Source: Burkholderia sp. Ax-1719 (GTDB lineage: Bacteria; Pseudomonadota; Gammaproteobacteria; Burkholderiales; Burkholderiaceae). From it: a stretch of 64,000 bases of DNA. Shown here piece by piece: positions 27,986-37,885 of this stretch (position 1 is the first letter of the stretch; every line of letters starts with the position of its first letter). Both the position numbers and the translations under genes were made by a program. Under the pieces are notes generated by a model that saw only the letters and a list, made by a program, of their open reading frames with translations, was not told the DNA's origin and made no database searches. The DNA lies in the NCBI RefSeq assembly GCF_011753055.1, contig NZ_VWWJ01000023.1:62001-126000 (forward strand), in the 5' to 3' direction.

Positions 27986-30900
27986 ATGAGCGCGCCGCCA
28001 TTCACTTCACCCATTGCCCTGCGACGCGCGCTATGTGACGTCGCGCGTGCGTGCGTGCTGTGCGCGATGATCGCTTTCTGCATGGCTGGGGTGTTCGCTG
28101 CGGGCGTCGCGTGCGCCGCCAGGTCAGAAGCGTCGCTCGCGGGCGTCGACGCGCACGGCTTTCCACCGACACTCAATGTCGGCATCGTCGCGGGCGGCTG
28201 GCCGCCGCTCGAAGTCGTCGACGGCGATAGCGTGAGCGGCTTCAGTGCGGACTATCTGCGTCTGCTCCTGGGGCCCGGCGTGCGGCTCGTGCCGCGCGTC
28301 TATCCGGACATGAGCGCATTGCTCGCAGGCGCGTGCGCTGCCGAAGTCGACATCCTCATGAGCGTCGCGCGTCTGCCGCAGCGCGAACGCTGTCTCGCTT
28401 TCACGGTGCCGTATCTGAGCGGCAAAAGCGCGTTCGTCACTCGGGCTGGCGACGAGGCGCAAGCGAACCCGGCGCAGCATTTCGCGCACGCACGTATCGC
28501 CGTCGAGCGCGGCTATGCGCTGGAGACGGTCTTGCGCGAGCGCTTTGCACAAGCCGACATCCTCGTTTTTCCGGATACGCGCGCCGCGCTGCTCGCGCTC
28601 GTCCAGGGGCGCGCCGACGTTTACGCCGGCTTCGCGCCAGTCGTCCATTACCAGCTTGCCCTCGCGGCCTTTCGCGGGCTGCGCGTCGCTTACGAGGAAG
28701 GCTACACGGTGCGCGAGCTGCGCTATGGTGTGCCGCTCGCGAGGGCAGCGCTGCGAGATCAGTTGAACGTCGCGGCCGGCGGCGTGCGCCCGTCTGCTGC
28801 GGCCGCGCTGCAGATGCGCTGGCTCGGCCGCGACATCGACACAGGCAGCGACGCGCCTCACAGCGAAGGGCCGCGCGCCACGCCGCTCATTCTCGATCCG
28901 GCTGAGCGCGCGTGGCTGCGTTCGCTGCCGCCGCTGAAAGTGGGCTTCGATCCGGCCTGGCTGCCGTTCAGCTACGCGAACGGGCGCGAGCGCGCCACGG
29001 GTATGGCGAACGACTATCTCGACTATCTGGGCCGCACGCTCGGCGTCACGTTCGAGCGCGTGCCCGTCGCGCCCTGGCGTGATGCCGACGCGGCCTTGCG
29101 GCGTGGCGATCTGGCGATGCTCGCGTCGGCCGAACGCGATGGCGCGCTGGCCGACGGTACGCTCTATACGCGCTCGTTCGAACACTATCCGCTGGTGATC
29201 GTGGGCCGCCGCGACGAGCCGATGTTGCGCAGCCCGCAAGAGCTCGCTGATCGACGCATCGTGCTGGCGCCGCATGCGCCATCGGCGCAGCAGTTGTTCG
29301 GCGAGGCGCTCCCGTTGCACATCGAACGCGCCACGACGCTCGATGCCGGCCTCGCCCGCGTGCGGCGAGGCGACGCCGATCTGCTGGTGGGCGCTGCTGC
29401 GGCGCTCGACGGTCCGCTTAGCCGCCAATATCTCGAATCGCTGAAAGTGGTAGGTGCGTTAGGCACCGACGAGTCGGCCACCTTTGCGGTGCGCAGCGAT
29501 CTGGCGCCGCTGAAAGTGCTGGTCGATCGTGCGCTCGATGCAATGTCGCCGGTCGAGCAACAGGACATCCGCAATCGCTGGACGGCGGCCGCAGTCGAGC
29601 GCCGCGGCGGCTGGAGCATGAACGCGCTGCGCCTGCTGCCATTCGTGATCGCCTTCGGGGTCGTGCTGCTGGTGACACTGCGCGCCTACGTGCTGTTGCA
29701 GCGCGAGATGCGAAGGCGAAGGCGCGCCGAACAGGTGCTCGCCAAACAGGTCGAGTTGCAGGACACCATGACGGAGATGATTCCGTATCCGCTTGGCGCG
29801 CGGGATCTGGAAAACCGTTATCTGGCGGTGAATCGCGCTTATGAGGAGATGACCGGGCTGCAGCGCGGCGATGTGCTCGGCCGCACCGGCGCGGCGGTGG
29901 CCGCCTGGGGCGAGGAAAACAGCCGGCGCGTGGATACGCTCTATTCGAAGACGGTCGATGAGGGCGAGAGCCAGCGCGTCGAATTCGTTTTCGACGAGCC
30001 CGGTGGTCCAGGCATGGCCGAAGCCGGCCGTCGTCACGGCATTTTCTGGACGCGCCTGTGCCGCGATGCACGCAACGTGCCGTTCTGCGTGCTCGGCACG
30101 ATGATCGACATCACCGATATCCGTCGCGCCGAAATGCGCGCGCGCGCGTCTGAGCGGCTGCTCTCGGACGTCACGGGTTCGCTTCCCGCGATTGTGTTCC
30201 AGCTGCGGCGTGGATCTGGCGGGCAGTACACCTTCCCGTACCTGGGCGGCGATACGCAGCGCCTGCTCGGCGAAGCGGCTACCCAGCTCATGCGCACCAG
30301 CGCGCTCGATCTTTCGCGCGTGCATCGCGGCGATCGCGCGCGGCTCACGGCGGCGCTCGAACGATCGGCGCGGCTGCTTTCGCCGGTCAACCTCGAATTT
30401 CGCTTCCACGGCGCCACCGGGCTGCTGTGGGCGCGCGCGGAATTCATGCCGCGCCGCGCCGAAGACGGCGTGGTGATGTGGAGCGGCTACGCCGTCGACG
30501 CCAATGTCGAGCACACCCGCGCAGCCGAATTGTCGCGCGCCCGCGATCTGGCGGAAGCCGCCTCGCGCGCGAAAGACGACTTCCTGGCGATGATGAGCCA
30601 TGAAATCCGCACGCCGATGAACGGTGTGCTCGGGCTCGTGGAAGTGCTTGAGCGCACGCCGCTCAATCCCGACCAGACGCAGATGGTCGGCATGGTGCAC
30701 GAATCGGCGGGCGCGCTGCTGCAGATCCTCGACGATCTGCTCGATTATTCGAAGATCCAGGCGGGCCGGCTTGTCATCGATTCCGAGCCGTTCGCCGTGC
30801 GCGAGCTGGTCGATAGCGCGGTGGGATTGCTGGCGGGGCGCGCGCACGAAAAGGGCCTGAAGGTGCGCGTGGACGTCGGGGCTGGCGTGGCCGCACAACT

Positions 30901-32593
30901 GCGCGGCGACAGTGTGCGACTGCGGCAGATTCTCTTCAATCTGCTTAGTAATGCGATCAAGTTCACGCCGCATGGTGAAGTCAACGTGAACGTGTCGGCG
31001 AGTGCTTCAGACGGTGTGGCCGCCCAGCAGCGCCAGAGCCTGTCGATCTCCGTGGCCGACACCGGCATCGGCATCGCCGCGCAGGCCCAGGCGCAACTGT
31101 TCGAGCCCTTCGTTCAGGCGGAAACGTCGACGACGCGGCGCTTCGGCGGGACGGGTCTTGGCCTCACGATCTGTCGCAAGCTTGCGGCGCTGATGGGCGG
31201 CACGCTCGAACTGCGCAGCGAGCCGGGCCGCGGCACCTGCATGACGCTCCACATCGAATTGCCCGTGGAGATTCAGGCGGCCCACGCGGACGGTCTGCGC
31301 GGCAAGCGGGCGATCGTCCTTTGCGACGATGCGGCGGTGGCCGAGGCGCTGATGCATCTTGGGGTTGCGCTCGGCATGAAGATGTCGCGCGCCTGGGCGG
31401 AGCCATCGCGACCAACCCTTCAGGCGCAACGCCCTGATCTGCCCGCGCTGCGCAAGCTGGCGCAGCAAGGCGGCGTCGATCTGGTGTTCGCGGCGGAGGC
31501 GCTGGCCGGTGAACTCGGCGATCCTGGCGTGCCGGTCATCCGCCTGACGGAAAACCCTAAACCCAGCGGCTATCGCGTGGCGGAAGGCGGCGTGCGCGTG
31601 AGCGTCAACCCGCTTTCCTGGCATGGACTTGGCGCGGCCTGTGCAATGGCGATCGCCGGTCTGCCCGCGACAGCGGCGCGCCCGGTGCTATCCACCGAAG
31701 CGGCGCTGGTCGCGCCTGATCGCGACAGGGAATGCGCTGCGGGCCGCCTGATCCTGGTCGCCGAGGATCATCCCGTGAATCAGGAGCTGATCCGCCATCA
31801 ACTTGCACTGCTGGGCTTCGCATGCGATGTGGTCGACGACGGCGCGCAGGCGCTTGAAGCGCTGAAGCGCTCGCGCTACGGTTGCCTGATCACCGACTGC
31901 CATATGCCGAATGTCTCTGGGTACGACCTCGCGCGTTGCGTGCGCGAACTGGAGTTGACGCGCGCGCGGCGCGAGGGCGAGAACTCGCCGCCGCGCAGCA
32001 CCGTGCGGCTGCCGATTCTCGGCATCACGGCGAACACCGCGCCCGAGAACATGCGTCTGTGCCGCGAAGCGGGCATGGACGATTGCCTGATCAAGCCCAC
32101 GCGCGTCGCCACGCTGCGCGAGCATCTGGCGCGCTGGTTCGGCGCGGAGGGGACTCATCGTGTCGCGCCGGAGGGAAGCGAAGGGCGCGGCGCGGGCGTG
32201 ACGGCAAGCAGTGTCGACGGTTCGACCGCCATCGGTAACGTGACGGGCGAGGGCGAACCTCTCGATCTCGCGCACATGATCCAGGTGTGGGGGAGCGAGG
32301 CGACGGTAAAAACGCTGCTCGGCTCTTTCGTGAGCGCAGTGCGCGAGGATATCAACGCGTTATCCGAACTGCTGGAAGACGTCGATATTGCGCGTTTGCG
32401 CGAATGGCATCATCGGCTCGCGGGCGCTGTCGGCGTGCTGCACTATCCTGCGCTGATGGCCGTGCTCGAAACCTATCGCCGTCATATGAACTGTCATACA
32501 CCGCAGCAACTACGCGAAGAAGGTGTCGCGCTGATGCGGACCTGTCACACCATGCTCGATGGCATCGAACAACAGGCCGCGTTGCTGGCGTGA
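27986..32593 (+). CDS. BvgS/EvgS-like hybrid sensor histidine kinase (phosphorelay)
   Basis: 1535-residue inner-membrane sensor. Order of parts: signal or TM segment (about 20-45), two periplasmic SBP_bac_3 (Venus-flytrap) domains (about 62-300 and 310-540), TM (about 545-570), two PAS-type segments (about 585-705 and 715-850), HisKA with H872 in MMSHEIRTPMNG, HATPase (NLLSNAIKFT, DTGIGI, FGGTGLGL; to about 1095), a degenerate receiver-like stretch (about 1105-1220), a true receiver (from 1254) with phospho-acceptor D1304 in LITDCHMP, and an HPt domain with H1476 in HHRLAGA. This is the BvgS/EvgS layout. Likely outputs are the two upstream response regulators. The ligand is unknown; SBP_bac_3 domains often bind amino acids or similar small molecules. 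Confidence 0.93.
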   Translation: MSAPPFTSPIALRRALCDVARACVLCAMIAFCMAGVFAAGVACAARSEASLAGVDAHGFPPTLNVGIVAGGWPPLEVVDGDSVSGFSADYLRLLLGPGVRLVPRVYPDMSALLAGACAAEVDILMSVARLPQRERCLAFTVPYLSGKSAFVTRAGDEAQANPAQHFAHARIAVERGYALETVLRERFAQADILVFPDTRAALLALVQGRADVYAGFAPVVHYQLALAAFRGLRVAYEEGYTVRELRYGVPLARAALRDQLNVAAGGVRPSAAAALQMRWLGRDIDTGSDAPHSEGPRATPLILDPAERAWLRSLPPLKVGFDPAWLPFSYANGRERATGMANDYLDYLGRTLGVTFERVPVAPWRDADAALRRGDLAMLASAERDGALADGTLYTRSFEHYPLVIVGRRDEPMLRSPQELADRRIVLAPHAPSAQQLFGEALPLHIERATTLDAGLARVRRGDADLLVGAAAALDGPLSRQYLESLKVVGALGTDESATFAVRSDLAPLKVLVDRALDAMSPVEQQDIRNRWTAAAVERRGGWSMNALRLLPFVIAFGVVLLVTLRAYVLLQREMRRRRRAEQVLAKQVELQDTMTEMIPYPLGARDLENRYLAVNRAYEEMTGLQRGDVLGRTGAAVAAWGEENSRRVDTLYSKTVDEGESQRVEFVFDEPGGPGMAEAGRRHGIFWTRLCRDARNVPFCVLGTMIDITDIRRAEMRARASERLLSDVTGSLPAIVFQLRRGSGGQYTFPYLGGDTQRLLGEAATQLMRTSALDLSRVHRGDRARLTAALERSARLLSPVNLEFRFHGATGLLWARAEFMPRRAEDGVVMWSGYAVDANVEHTRAAELSRARDLAEAASRAKDDFLAMMSHEIRTPMNGVLGLVEVLERTPLNPDQTQMVGMVHESAGALLQILDDLLDYSKIQAGRLVIDSEPFAVRELVDSAVGLLAGRAHEKGLKVRVDVGAGVAAQLRGDSVRLRQILFNLLSNAIKFTPHGEVNVNVSASASDGVAAQQRQSLSISVADTGIGIAAQAQAQLFEPFVQAETSTTRRFGGTGLGLTICRKLAALMGGTLELRSEPGRGTCMTLHIELPVEIQAAHADGLRGKRAIVLCDDAAVAEALMHLGVALGMKMSRAWAEPSRPTLQAQRPDLPALRKLAQQGGVDLVFAAEALAGELGDPGVPVIRLTENPKPSGYRVAEGGVRVSVNPLSWHGLGAACAMAIAGLPATAARPVLSTEAALVAPDRDRECAAGRLILVAEDHPVNQELIRHQLALLGFACDVVDDGAQALEALKRSRYGCLITDCHMPNVSGYDLARCVRELELTRARREGENSPPRSTVRLPILGITANTAPENMRLCREAGMDDCLIKPTRVATLREHLARWFGAEGTHRVAPEGSEGRGAGVTASSVDGSTAIGNVTGEGEPLDLAHMIQVWGSEATVKTLLGSFVSAVREDINALSELLEDVDIARLREWHHRLAGAVGVLHYPALMAVLETYRRHMNCHTPQQLREEGVALMRTCHTMLDGIEQQAALLA

Positions 32594-32714
32594 CATCGGA
32601 TCTGCTCGCGCGATAAGTTGGCGAAGTTTGTCCGTTGATGATCCGAACATGACGCGAAACTGGCAGTTCTGCCAGAAACGAAGCATGCAGGCGCGAACGC
32701 CATAAAAACAGGCG

Positions 32715-32740
32715 AAAAAAAACGCGGCCGAAGCCGCGTT
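32715..32740 (-). terminator. Rho-independent terminator after the LysR gene
   Basis: On the minus strand an 8-bp stem (AACGCGGC / GCCGCGTT) closes a TTCG tetraloop and is followed by a run of eight T residues. It lies about 90 bp after the stop of the LysR gene at 32830. The 236-bp gap to the kinase gene otherwise shows nothing I can name. Confidence 0.85.
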
Positions 32741-32829
32741 CAAGCTTGGAGACCCTTCGATGAAGAGTCACTTCTCGCAGAAAGAAGCATAGTTCGCACG
32801 GCGCCAAAAATCGAGATAAAAACCATCAA

Positions 32830-33771
32830 TTAACTATTACACGATGTGTCGATAATCGACTGGCGCGTTACTTCGTTCTGCCGAAACCAGTCCACCGTGA
32901 AGTCGACGAACGAACGCGTCTTGGCCGGTACATGCCGACGCCCCGGATACACCAGTGAGAGTTCCTTGTCGGCGTCGCGGATCGTGTAGTCGGCCAGCAC
33001 GCGCACGAGCGTTCCGGTCGCGAGATCGGCGGCCACCTGGTTGGCGGGCAGGATCGTGATGCCCATTCCCGCGAGCGCCGCCTGGCGCAACATCACCGAA
33101 TTATTGACGGCGTAGGCCGGTTCGATCATCACCGGCACGCGCACGCCGTCGGCGTCGTCGAAATGCCATTCGTTGCCGTGGATATCCGCAGACGGCGCGA
33201 GCAGCGTATGACACGCGAGTTCTGACGGATGGGCGGGCGCGCGATGCAAATCGAGATAAGCGGGCGACGCCACCGCGACCGGCGCAACGGTGACGAGCGG
33301 GCGGCGGATCAACGTGCCGCCGCTGACCTGACGCGGCGCGACGATGCCCACATCGAAACCCTCTTCGATGAGATCGACCGGGCGATGCAGCAGCGTGAGC
33401 GCAAGGCGGACCTGCGTGAACGACGCGAGGTATTGCTTGAGCAAGGGCGTGAGGCCGTGCAGCGAGAACGACGCATGCGCGACGATGCGCAGTGTGCCCG
33501 AGGGCACAGACACGCCGTGGGCAATCTGTGTCTCGATGCGTTCGAGATCTTCGAGCATCTGCCGGCTGGCCTGCGCGTACGAAAGTCCTGCTTCGGTGAG
33601 CGAAATGCTGCGCGTATTGCGGTTGATGAGTCGCGTATTGAGGTGCGTCTCAAGCAGGGCGACGTAACGCGTGACGACCGCGTTCGACATCTTGAGGTTC
33701 GTAGCGGCGCGGCCAAATGAGCCGTTCTCGGCGACGCTCACGAACACGCGCATCGCCTGAAGCTGATTCAT
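32830..33771 (-). CDS. LysR-family transcriptional regulator (CrgA/DsdC-like group)
   Basis: 313-residue LysR regulator: winged HTH at about 1-60 (MNQLQAMRVFVSVAENGSFG, then MSNAVVTRYVALLETHLNTRL) and an effector domain (about 90-300). The start MNQLQAMRVF is the usual family start. An in-frame ATG 21 bp upstream (MSTRPKT) and a longer frame to 33882 are possible but lack a good ribosome binding site. It is divergent from the porin gene over 471 bp, so no tight coupling is evident. Target and inducer are unknown. Confidence 0.9.
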   Translation of the reverse strand: MNQLQAMRVFVSVAENGSFGRAATNLKMSNAVVTRYVALLETHLNTRLINRNTRSISLTEAGLSYAQASRQMLEDLERIETQIAHGVSVPSGTLRIVAHASFSLHGLTPLLKQYLASFTQVRLALTLLHRPVDLIEEGFDVGIVAPRQVSGGTLIRRPLVTVAPVAVASPAYLDLHRAPAHPSELACHTLLAPSADIHGNEWHFDDADGVRVPVMIEPAYAVNNSVMLRQAALAGMGITILPANQVAADLATGTLVRVLADYTIRDADKELSLVYPGRRHVPAKTRSFVDFTVDWFRQNEVTRQSIIDTSCNS

Positions 33772-34242
33772 GGTCTTGGGACGCGTCGACATGGAATGCG
33801 AGGGCGCGGGTGCGCGGTTCTTCTGAAAAGGAATGAGGCTCGGCGCAAGGCGACTACGCGAGCGTTGCGGGATCGTACCCATCCACAGAGGCCTGCGGAA
33901 TGGGACTGCTCCTAATCCGCTAGTTGTCCCAAATTGATCGTGTTGCCTCGCGACAACGCTATATCGGGATACGGATTCGCGACGTTCATCACGCGTGAAA
34001 TTGAGATTGAGCGAATGCTTTATCCATCAAGCGATTGCAGATGCAAACAAGGATGCATTTGATTTTTTCGAAAAGCCTTTTGTGCTGGCGTGGGATGGCT
34101 GCGCCAAAAGTGACGCCAATAAACTTGCGGCTTGCAAATGAATGCGGCGCCGTCATTGCGGCGTGAGGGGATAACGCAAGCCGGCACGCTGTCGGCGAAA
34201 TCGTCTACCAATGCCGAAAGGTTTTAAAACGAAGGAATCACT
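33772..34242. promoter_or_regulatory. Divergent intergenic region, LysR / porin
   Basis: About 470 bp without a convincing gene. The stretch 33960-34220 is less GC-rich than its surroundings and ends with GAAGGAATCACT before the porin ATG, a good ribosome binding site. It must contain the porin promoter. I could not assign -35/-10 boxes with confidence and see no clear operator. Confidence 0.4.
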
Positions 34243-35370
34243 ATGAAAAAGAGTCTGGTTATCGCGGCTGCAGTCGCCGCGACTTTCGCATCGGCGTCGT
34301 ATGCTCAAAGCAGCGTGACGCTTTACGGCATCGTCGATGCAGGTTTCACGTACACGAGCAACGTGAACGGCAGCTCGAACTATGCGATGACGAGCGGTAA
34401 CGTTCAGCAAAGCCGTTGGGGCCTGCGCGGTGTTGAAGATCTCGGCGGCGGTCTGAAGACGATCTTCACCCTCGAAAGCGGCTTCAACCTGATGAACGGC
34501 CAGCAGGGTAATTCGCTGAACAACAACAGCCTGTTCAACCGTCAGGCATACGTCGGTCTGACGCACGACCAGTTCGGTACGGTCACGTTCGGCCGTCAGT
34601 ACGACTCCGTGGTCGACTATCTCGCACCGCTGACCGCAGTCGGCTCGTGGGGCGGTACGTACTTCGCGCACGTGTTGGACAACGACAACGGCAACGCATC
34701 GTACTCGCTGAACAACTCGGTCAAGTACGCGAGCCCGAACCTCTCGGGTTTCCAGTTCGGCGGCGCCTACGCGTTCTCGAACCAGGCTGGCGGCTTCGCG
34801 AACAACCGTGCATACAGCGCCGGCATGGGCTACTCGTATGAAGGTCTGCGCCTCGCGGCTGCATACCTGCAGGCCAATGGCGCGGGCAGCCTCAGCAACT
34901 CTGGCGGTGCGATCGCCAACGACCAGTTCGTCTCGCGTCAGCGTCAGCGCGTGTGGGGCGCGGGCGTGAGCTACGCCTACGGTCCGGCTGTGGGCGGCGT
35001 GACCTTCACGCAAACGCGCCTGAACGGTCTGCAAGACAATCTGTCGGTGCGCTTCAACAACATCGAAGCCAATGTGCATTACAACCTGACGCCGGCACTC
35101 GGCATCGGCGCCATGTACACGTACACCAACGTGAACGGTTCGCTGCTGAGCTCGACGGGCGGCGGCAAGACGGCGCACTGGAACGAGTTCGGTCTGCAAG
35201 CCGACTACGCACTCTCGAAGCGTACCGACGTCTACCTGCTGGGCGTGGCCGCTTCGGGTTCGGGCGACGCGGCAGTGGGCGAGACGCAGGTTGGCTTCGT
35301 CTCGTCGTCGAACTTCTCGTCGTCGAAGAACCAGGGCGTCATCTCGACGGGTATCCGTCACCGCTTCTAA
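34243..35370 (+). CDS. Gram-negative porin (OmpC/Omp32-type, Porin_4)
   Basis: 375-residue outer-membrane general porin. The signal peptide is cleaved after residue 21 (ASASYA-Q). The mature start QSSVTLYGIVDAGFTY and the C-terminal GIRHRF with terminal Phe are typical of Burkholderiaceae trimeric porins with 16 strands. Codon use is strongly biased to preferred codons, suggesting high expression. A strong terminator follows, so it is monocistronic. Solute preference cannot be read from sequence. Confidence 0.96.
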   Translation: MKKSLVIAAAVAATFASASYAQSSVTLYGIVDAGFTYTSNVNGSSNYAMTSGNVQQSRWGLRGVEDLGGGLKTIFTLESGFNLMNGQQGNSLNNNSLFNRQAYVGLTHDQFGTVTFGRQYDSVVDYLAPLTAVGSWGGTYFAHVLDNDNGNASYSLNNSVKYASPNLSGFQFGGAYAFSNQAGGFANNRAYSAGMGYSYEGLRLAAAYLQANGAGSLSNSGGAIANDQFVSRQRQRVWGAGVSYAYGPAVGGVTFTQTRLNGLQDNLSVRFNNIEANVHYNLTPALGIGAMYTYTNVNGSLLSSTGGGKTAHWNEFGLQADYALSKRTDVYLLGVAASGSGDAAVGETQVGFVSSSNFSSSKNQGVISTGIRHRF

Positions 35371-35467
35371 TTCGATCGACCCTCAATCGAACGATGTCGA
35401 CGGTCCGGCAATGCGCTGGATCGTCGACGCAAACGGGTAGCAAAGTAGAAGGTAGTACTTGGGTTCA

Positions 35468-35494
35468 GAGCGCCGTTCGCGGCGCTCTTTTTTT
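35468..35494 (+). terminator. Rho-independent terminator after the porin gene
   Basis: A perfect 8-bp stem (GAGCGCCG / CGGCGCTC) closes a TTCG tetraloop and is followed by seven T residues, about 100 bp after the porin stop. Confidence 0.92.
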
Positions 35495-35648
35495 GCCTGC
35501 GATTTCCTGTCGTCGCGTCGGGCCGTTATCGGCTATGACGCTTCGAACATCATTGGCGGATTTGCTCTAGCATGTGGCTACGCGACTGCGGCCCGGGATG
35601 CCTTTCAGTTTCCTCTGGTGCAGCGCGTCACAACAACGGAGAAATCCC

Positions 35649-36083
35649 ATGAAAGCGCTTCGTCCGCTGCAGCTCGCTCTCGCTCTGTGTGTCCTCGCCT
35701 CCGGCGCCGCTTTTGCCGACACCGTCGCACTGAAAGCCGATCTCGAACCGTCCAGTGAAGTGCCGCCGCGCGTGAGTCACGGCCACGGCATGCTCAACGC
35801 GACGTTCGACACGTCCAGCAAATCGCTGAACTGGACCGTCACTTACGAAGGCCTGTCGAGCCCGACGACGGCCGCGCATTTCCACGGCCCCGCACCCGTT
35901 GGCCAGAACGCAGGCGTGCAGGTGCCGATTCCGAAGGGTGAACTGGCCAGCCCGATCAAAGGCAGCGCGACGCTCACCGACAAGCAGGTCACCGATCTGA
36001 TGGCCGGCCAATGGTATTTCAACGTGCACACGCAACAGAATCCGTCGGGCGAGATTCGCGGTCAGGTGTTGCCTGCGAACTGA
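35649..36083 (+). CDS. CHRD domain protein, exported
   Basis: 144-residue protein with a signal peptide cleaved after residue 23 (GAAFA-D) and a single CHRD domain (about 28-143; TAAHFHGPAPVGQNAGVQVP and NVHTQQNPSGEIRGQV). CHRD domains were first named in chordin and occur in many small exported bacterial proteins; their biochemical role is not settled. GGAG lies 7 nt before the ATG. The hydrolase gene starts 3 bp after the stop, so the two are co-transcribed. Confidence 0.9.
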   Translation: MKALRPLQLALALCVLASGAAFADTVALKADLEPSSEVPPRVSHGHGMLNATFDTSSKSLNWTVTYEGLSSPTTAAHFHGPAPVGQNAGVQVPIPKGELASPIKGSATLTDKQVTDLMAGQWYFNVHTQQNPSGEIRGQVLPAN

Positions 36084-36086
36084 TCC

Positions 36087-37076
36087 ATGAGCCTGCAAAG
36101 CCGCTTCATTTGCTGGTGGTTGCGTCGCCGCTTTTTGCCGGTGACGCGCCGTCCGATTGACGTCGCGCTTACGCGGGCAAACACGGAGAAGCGCGTGTGG
36201 CTGCCGCCCGTGCCCGCGGGCTGGCAGCTGCGCGAGCTGTATGGGCAGGCAGAGGCGCCGTTGCGCGGCGAGTGGCTGGTGCGCGAGGGCGGGGCGCCGC
36301 GCACGATCCTCTATCTGCACGGCGGCGGCTATTACTTCTGTTCGCCAAAGACGCATCGCGCGATCACGTATGGCCTCGCCACGCGTGCCGAAGCCGATGT
36401 GTTTTCGCTCGATTACCGTCTTGCGCCCGAGCATCCATTCCCGGCGGCGCTCGACGATGCGCTCGCCGCTTACCGGCGTTTGCTCGCCGACGGCGTGCGC
36501 GCCGATTCACTCGTGATCGCAGGCGATTCGGCGGGCGGTGGCCTTGCGCTCGCAACCCTGGTGGCCTTGCGCGACGCTGGCGACAAACTGCCGGCGGGCG
36601 CGTTGCTCTACTCGCCGTGGACCGATCTGGCCGTAACCGGTGCCTCGATCCGCGAAAACGATGGGCGCGATCCCATGTTCTGCGGCGAAGTTTTCGGTCG
36701 CGTCGCCGCGCTCTATCTCGGCGATGCGGCCGCGACGCGTGCGACCGATCCCTACGTCTCGCCGCTCTACGCCGATTTTCGCGGCCTGCCGCCGCTTTTC
36801 ATGCTGGCGGGCAGTACCGAGACTTTGCTCGACGATACGCGGCGCGTCGCCGAGCGTGCGCGCGCGGCAGGCGTTGAGGTCGATTGCGAAATCGCGCGCA
36901 ACCTGCCGCATATCTGGCCGATCTACGCGCCTTTCATGCCCGAGGCGCGTCGATCGCTCGACGATTCAGCGCGCTTCGTTCGACGCGTGACGACCGCCGA
37001 CACGACGGCGCGCGCGCAGAAAACGGCCTCGCCGCATCAATCGACTCAATCCAGCGAGACCTCGATTTCGTCGTAG
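36087..37076 (+). CDS. HSL-family alpha/beta hydrolase (esterase/lipase)
   Basis: 329-residue hydrolase of the hormone-sensitive-lipase family. The oxyanion motif HGGG is at 78-81, the nucleophile elbow GDSAGG at 146-151 (Ser148), the acid probably in GSTETLLDD and the His in LPHIWPIY. No signal peptide is seen, though an Arg-rich, hydrophobic N-terminus could attach to a membrane. The substrate is likely a short- or medium-chain ester, but this is unproven. It follows the CHRD gene by 3 bp. Its last 31 bp overlap the end of the convergent EcsC gene. Confidence 0.92.
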   Translation: MSLQSRFICWWLRRRFLPVTRRPIDVALTRANTEKRVWLPPVPAGWQLRELYGQAEAPLRGEWLVREGGAPRTILYLHGGGYYFCSPKTHRAITYGLATRAEADVFSLDYRLAPEHPFPAALDDALAAYRRLLADGVRADSLVIAGDSAGGGLALATLVALRDAGDKLPAGALLYSPWTDLAVTGASIRENDGRDPMFCGEVFGRVAALYLGDAAATRATDPYVSPLYADFRGLPPLFMLAGSTETLLDDTRRVAERARAAGVEVDCEIARNLPHIWPIYAPFMPEARRSLDDSARFVRRVTTADTTARAQKTASPHQSTQSSETSISS

Positions 37077-37885
37077 GCGGCGTGCACCGCGGCTTCGCCG
37101 TAGCGGCGTTCGAGCCGTCGCACCGTGAAATGGCCGTGCGCGACGTTCTGGAAGTGGTCGATAAAGACCGTGTTCACCATCGCACCCAGCACGGCGCCAA
37201 TCGCCGGAATCGATTTCGCCGCCACCTGCTCGCTCACCTGAACCGAGAAGCGCGCCGCGACGGTCTGCATCAGCTTGAGCAGCGCCGCCGACCCGTGGGC
37301 GGCTAAGCCCTTGGTCGCCATCTCCGACGACGCCTTCGACACCGCCTGTGCCAGTGCGCCGCGCACGACGAAGTAGCCGAAGTCGGCTTCGTCGTCGGAG
37401 GCCGAGCGTCCGCCCATACCGAACACCGTGAGGCACTGGAGTTGCGTGTCGGCGCTCGCGATGTCTTCGCCTTCGCTGCGTGCGATATCGCAGATCGAGC
37501 GGAACATCAGCGTCGTCGTCACCGGCAACTCGACGGGTAACGCAAAGAGTCCGAACGCGCCGCCCGCCGCGCCGGTGGTCGCGACCGCGAACTTGTGGAG
37601 CAGGTTGCTGGGTTTGGCGGGCACGACCGCGGCAAGCGTACTCGCGTCTGCGAGGCCCGCCTTGCCGAGCGTCTTGAGCGCGAGTTGCAGGCACTTGCGC
37701 AGCGCCGCCTGAGTGGCGTCGTTGACCTTGTCGTTGGCGACGGCGGGCAGTTTCGCGATCAGCTTCTCGACCGGCGCGCCGACGATAGCCGCCAGTTTCA
37801 TGCCGAGCGGCGGCGTTTCCAGTTCATGTTTCGCGCGCTTGAGCGCGGCAAGATCGGCTTCGGAAAAATCGTTGAGTGTCGCCAT
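37046..37885 (-). CDS. EcsC family protein
   Basis: 279-residue protein of the EcsC family, named after the third gene of the Bacillus ecsABC locus; function in proteobacteria is unknown. The start MATLNDFSEADL has GGGAGG 4 nt upstream on its strand and is better than MSALTAQ 36 bp earlier. Visible features are an N-terminal helical part, a Gly/Ala-rich hydrophobic stretch (about 95-125; TTGAAGGAFGLFALPVELPV) that may enter the membrane, and conserved C-terminal VFIDHFQNVAHGHFTVRRLE. It ends tail-to-tail over the hydrolase gene. Confidence 0.87.
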   Translation of the reverse strand: MATLNDFSEADLAALKRAKHELETPPLGMKLAAIVGAPVEKLIAKLPAVANDKVNDATQAALRKCLQLALKTLGKAGLADASTLAAVVPAKPSNLLHKFAVATTGAAGGAFGLFALPVELPVTTTLMFRSICDIARSEGEDIASADTQLQCLTVFGMGGRSASDDEADFGYFVVRGALAQAVSKASSEMATKGLAAHGSAALLKLMQTVAARFSVQVSEQVAAKSIPAIGAVLGAMVNTVFIDHFQNVAHGHFTVRRLERRYGEAAVHAAYDEIEVSLD

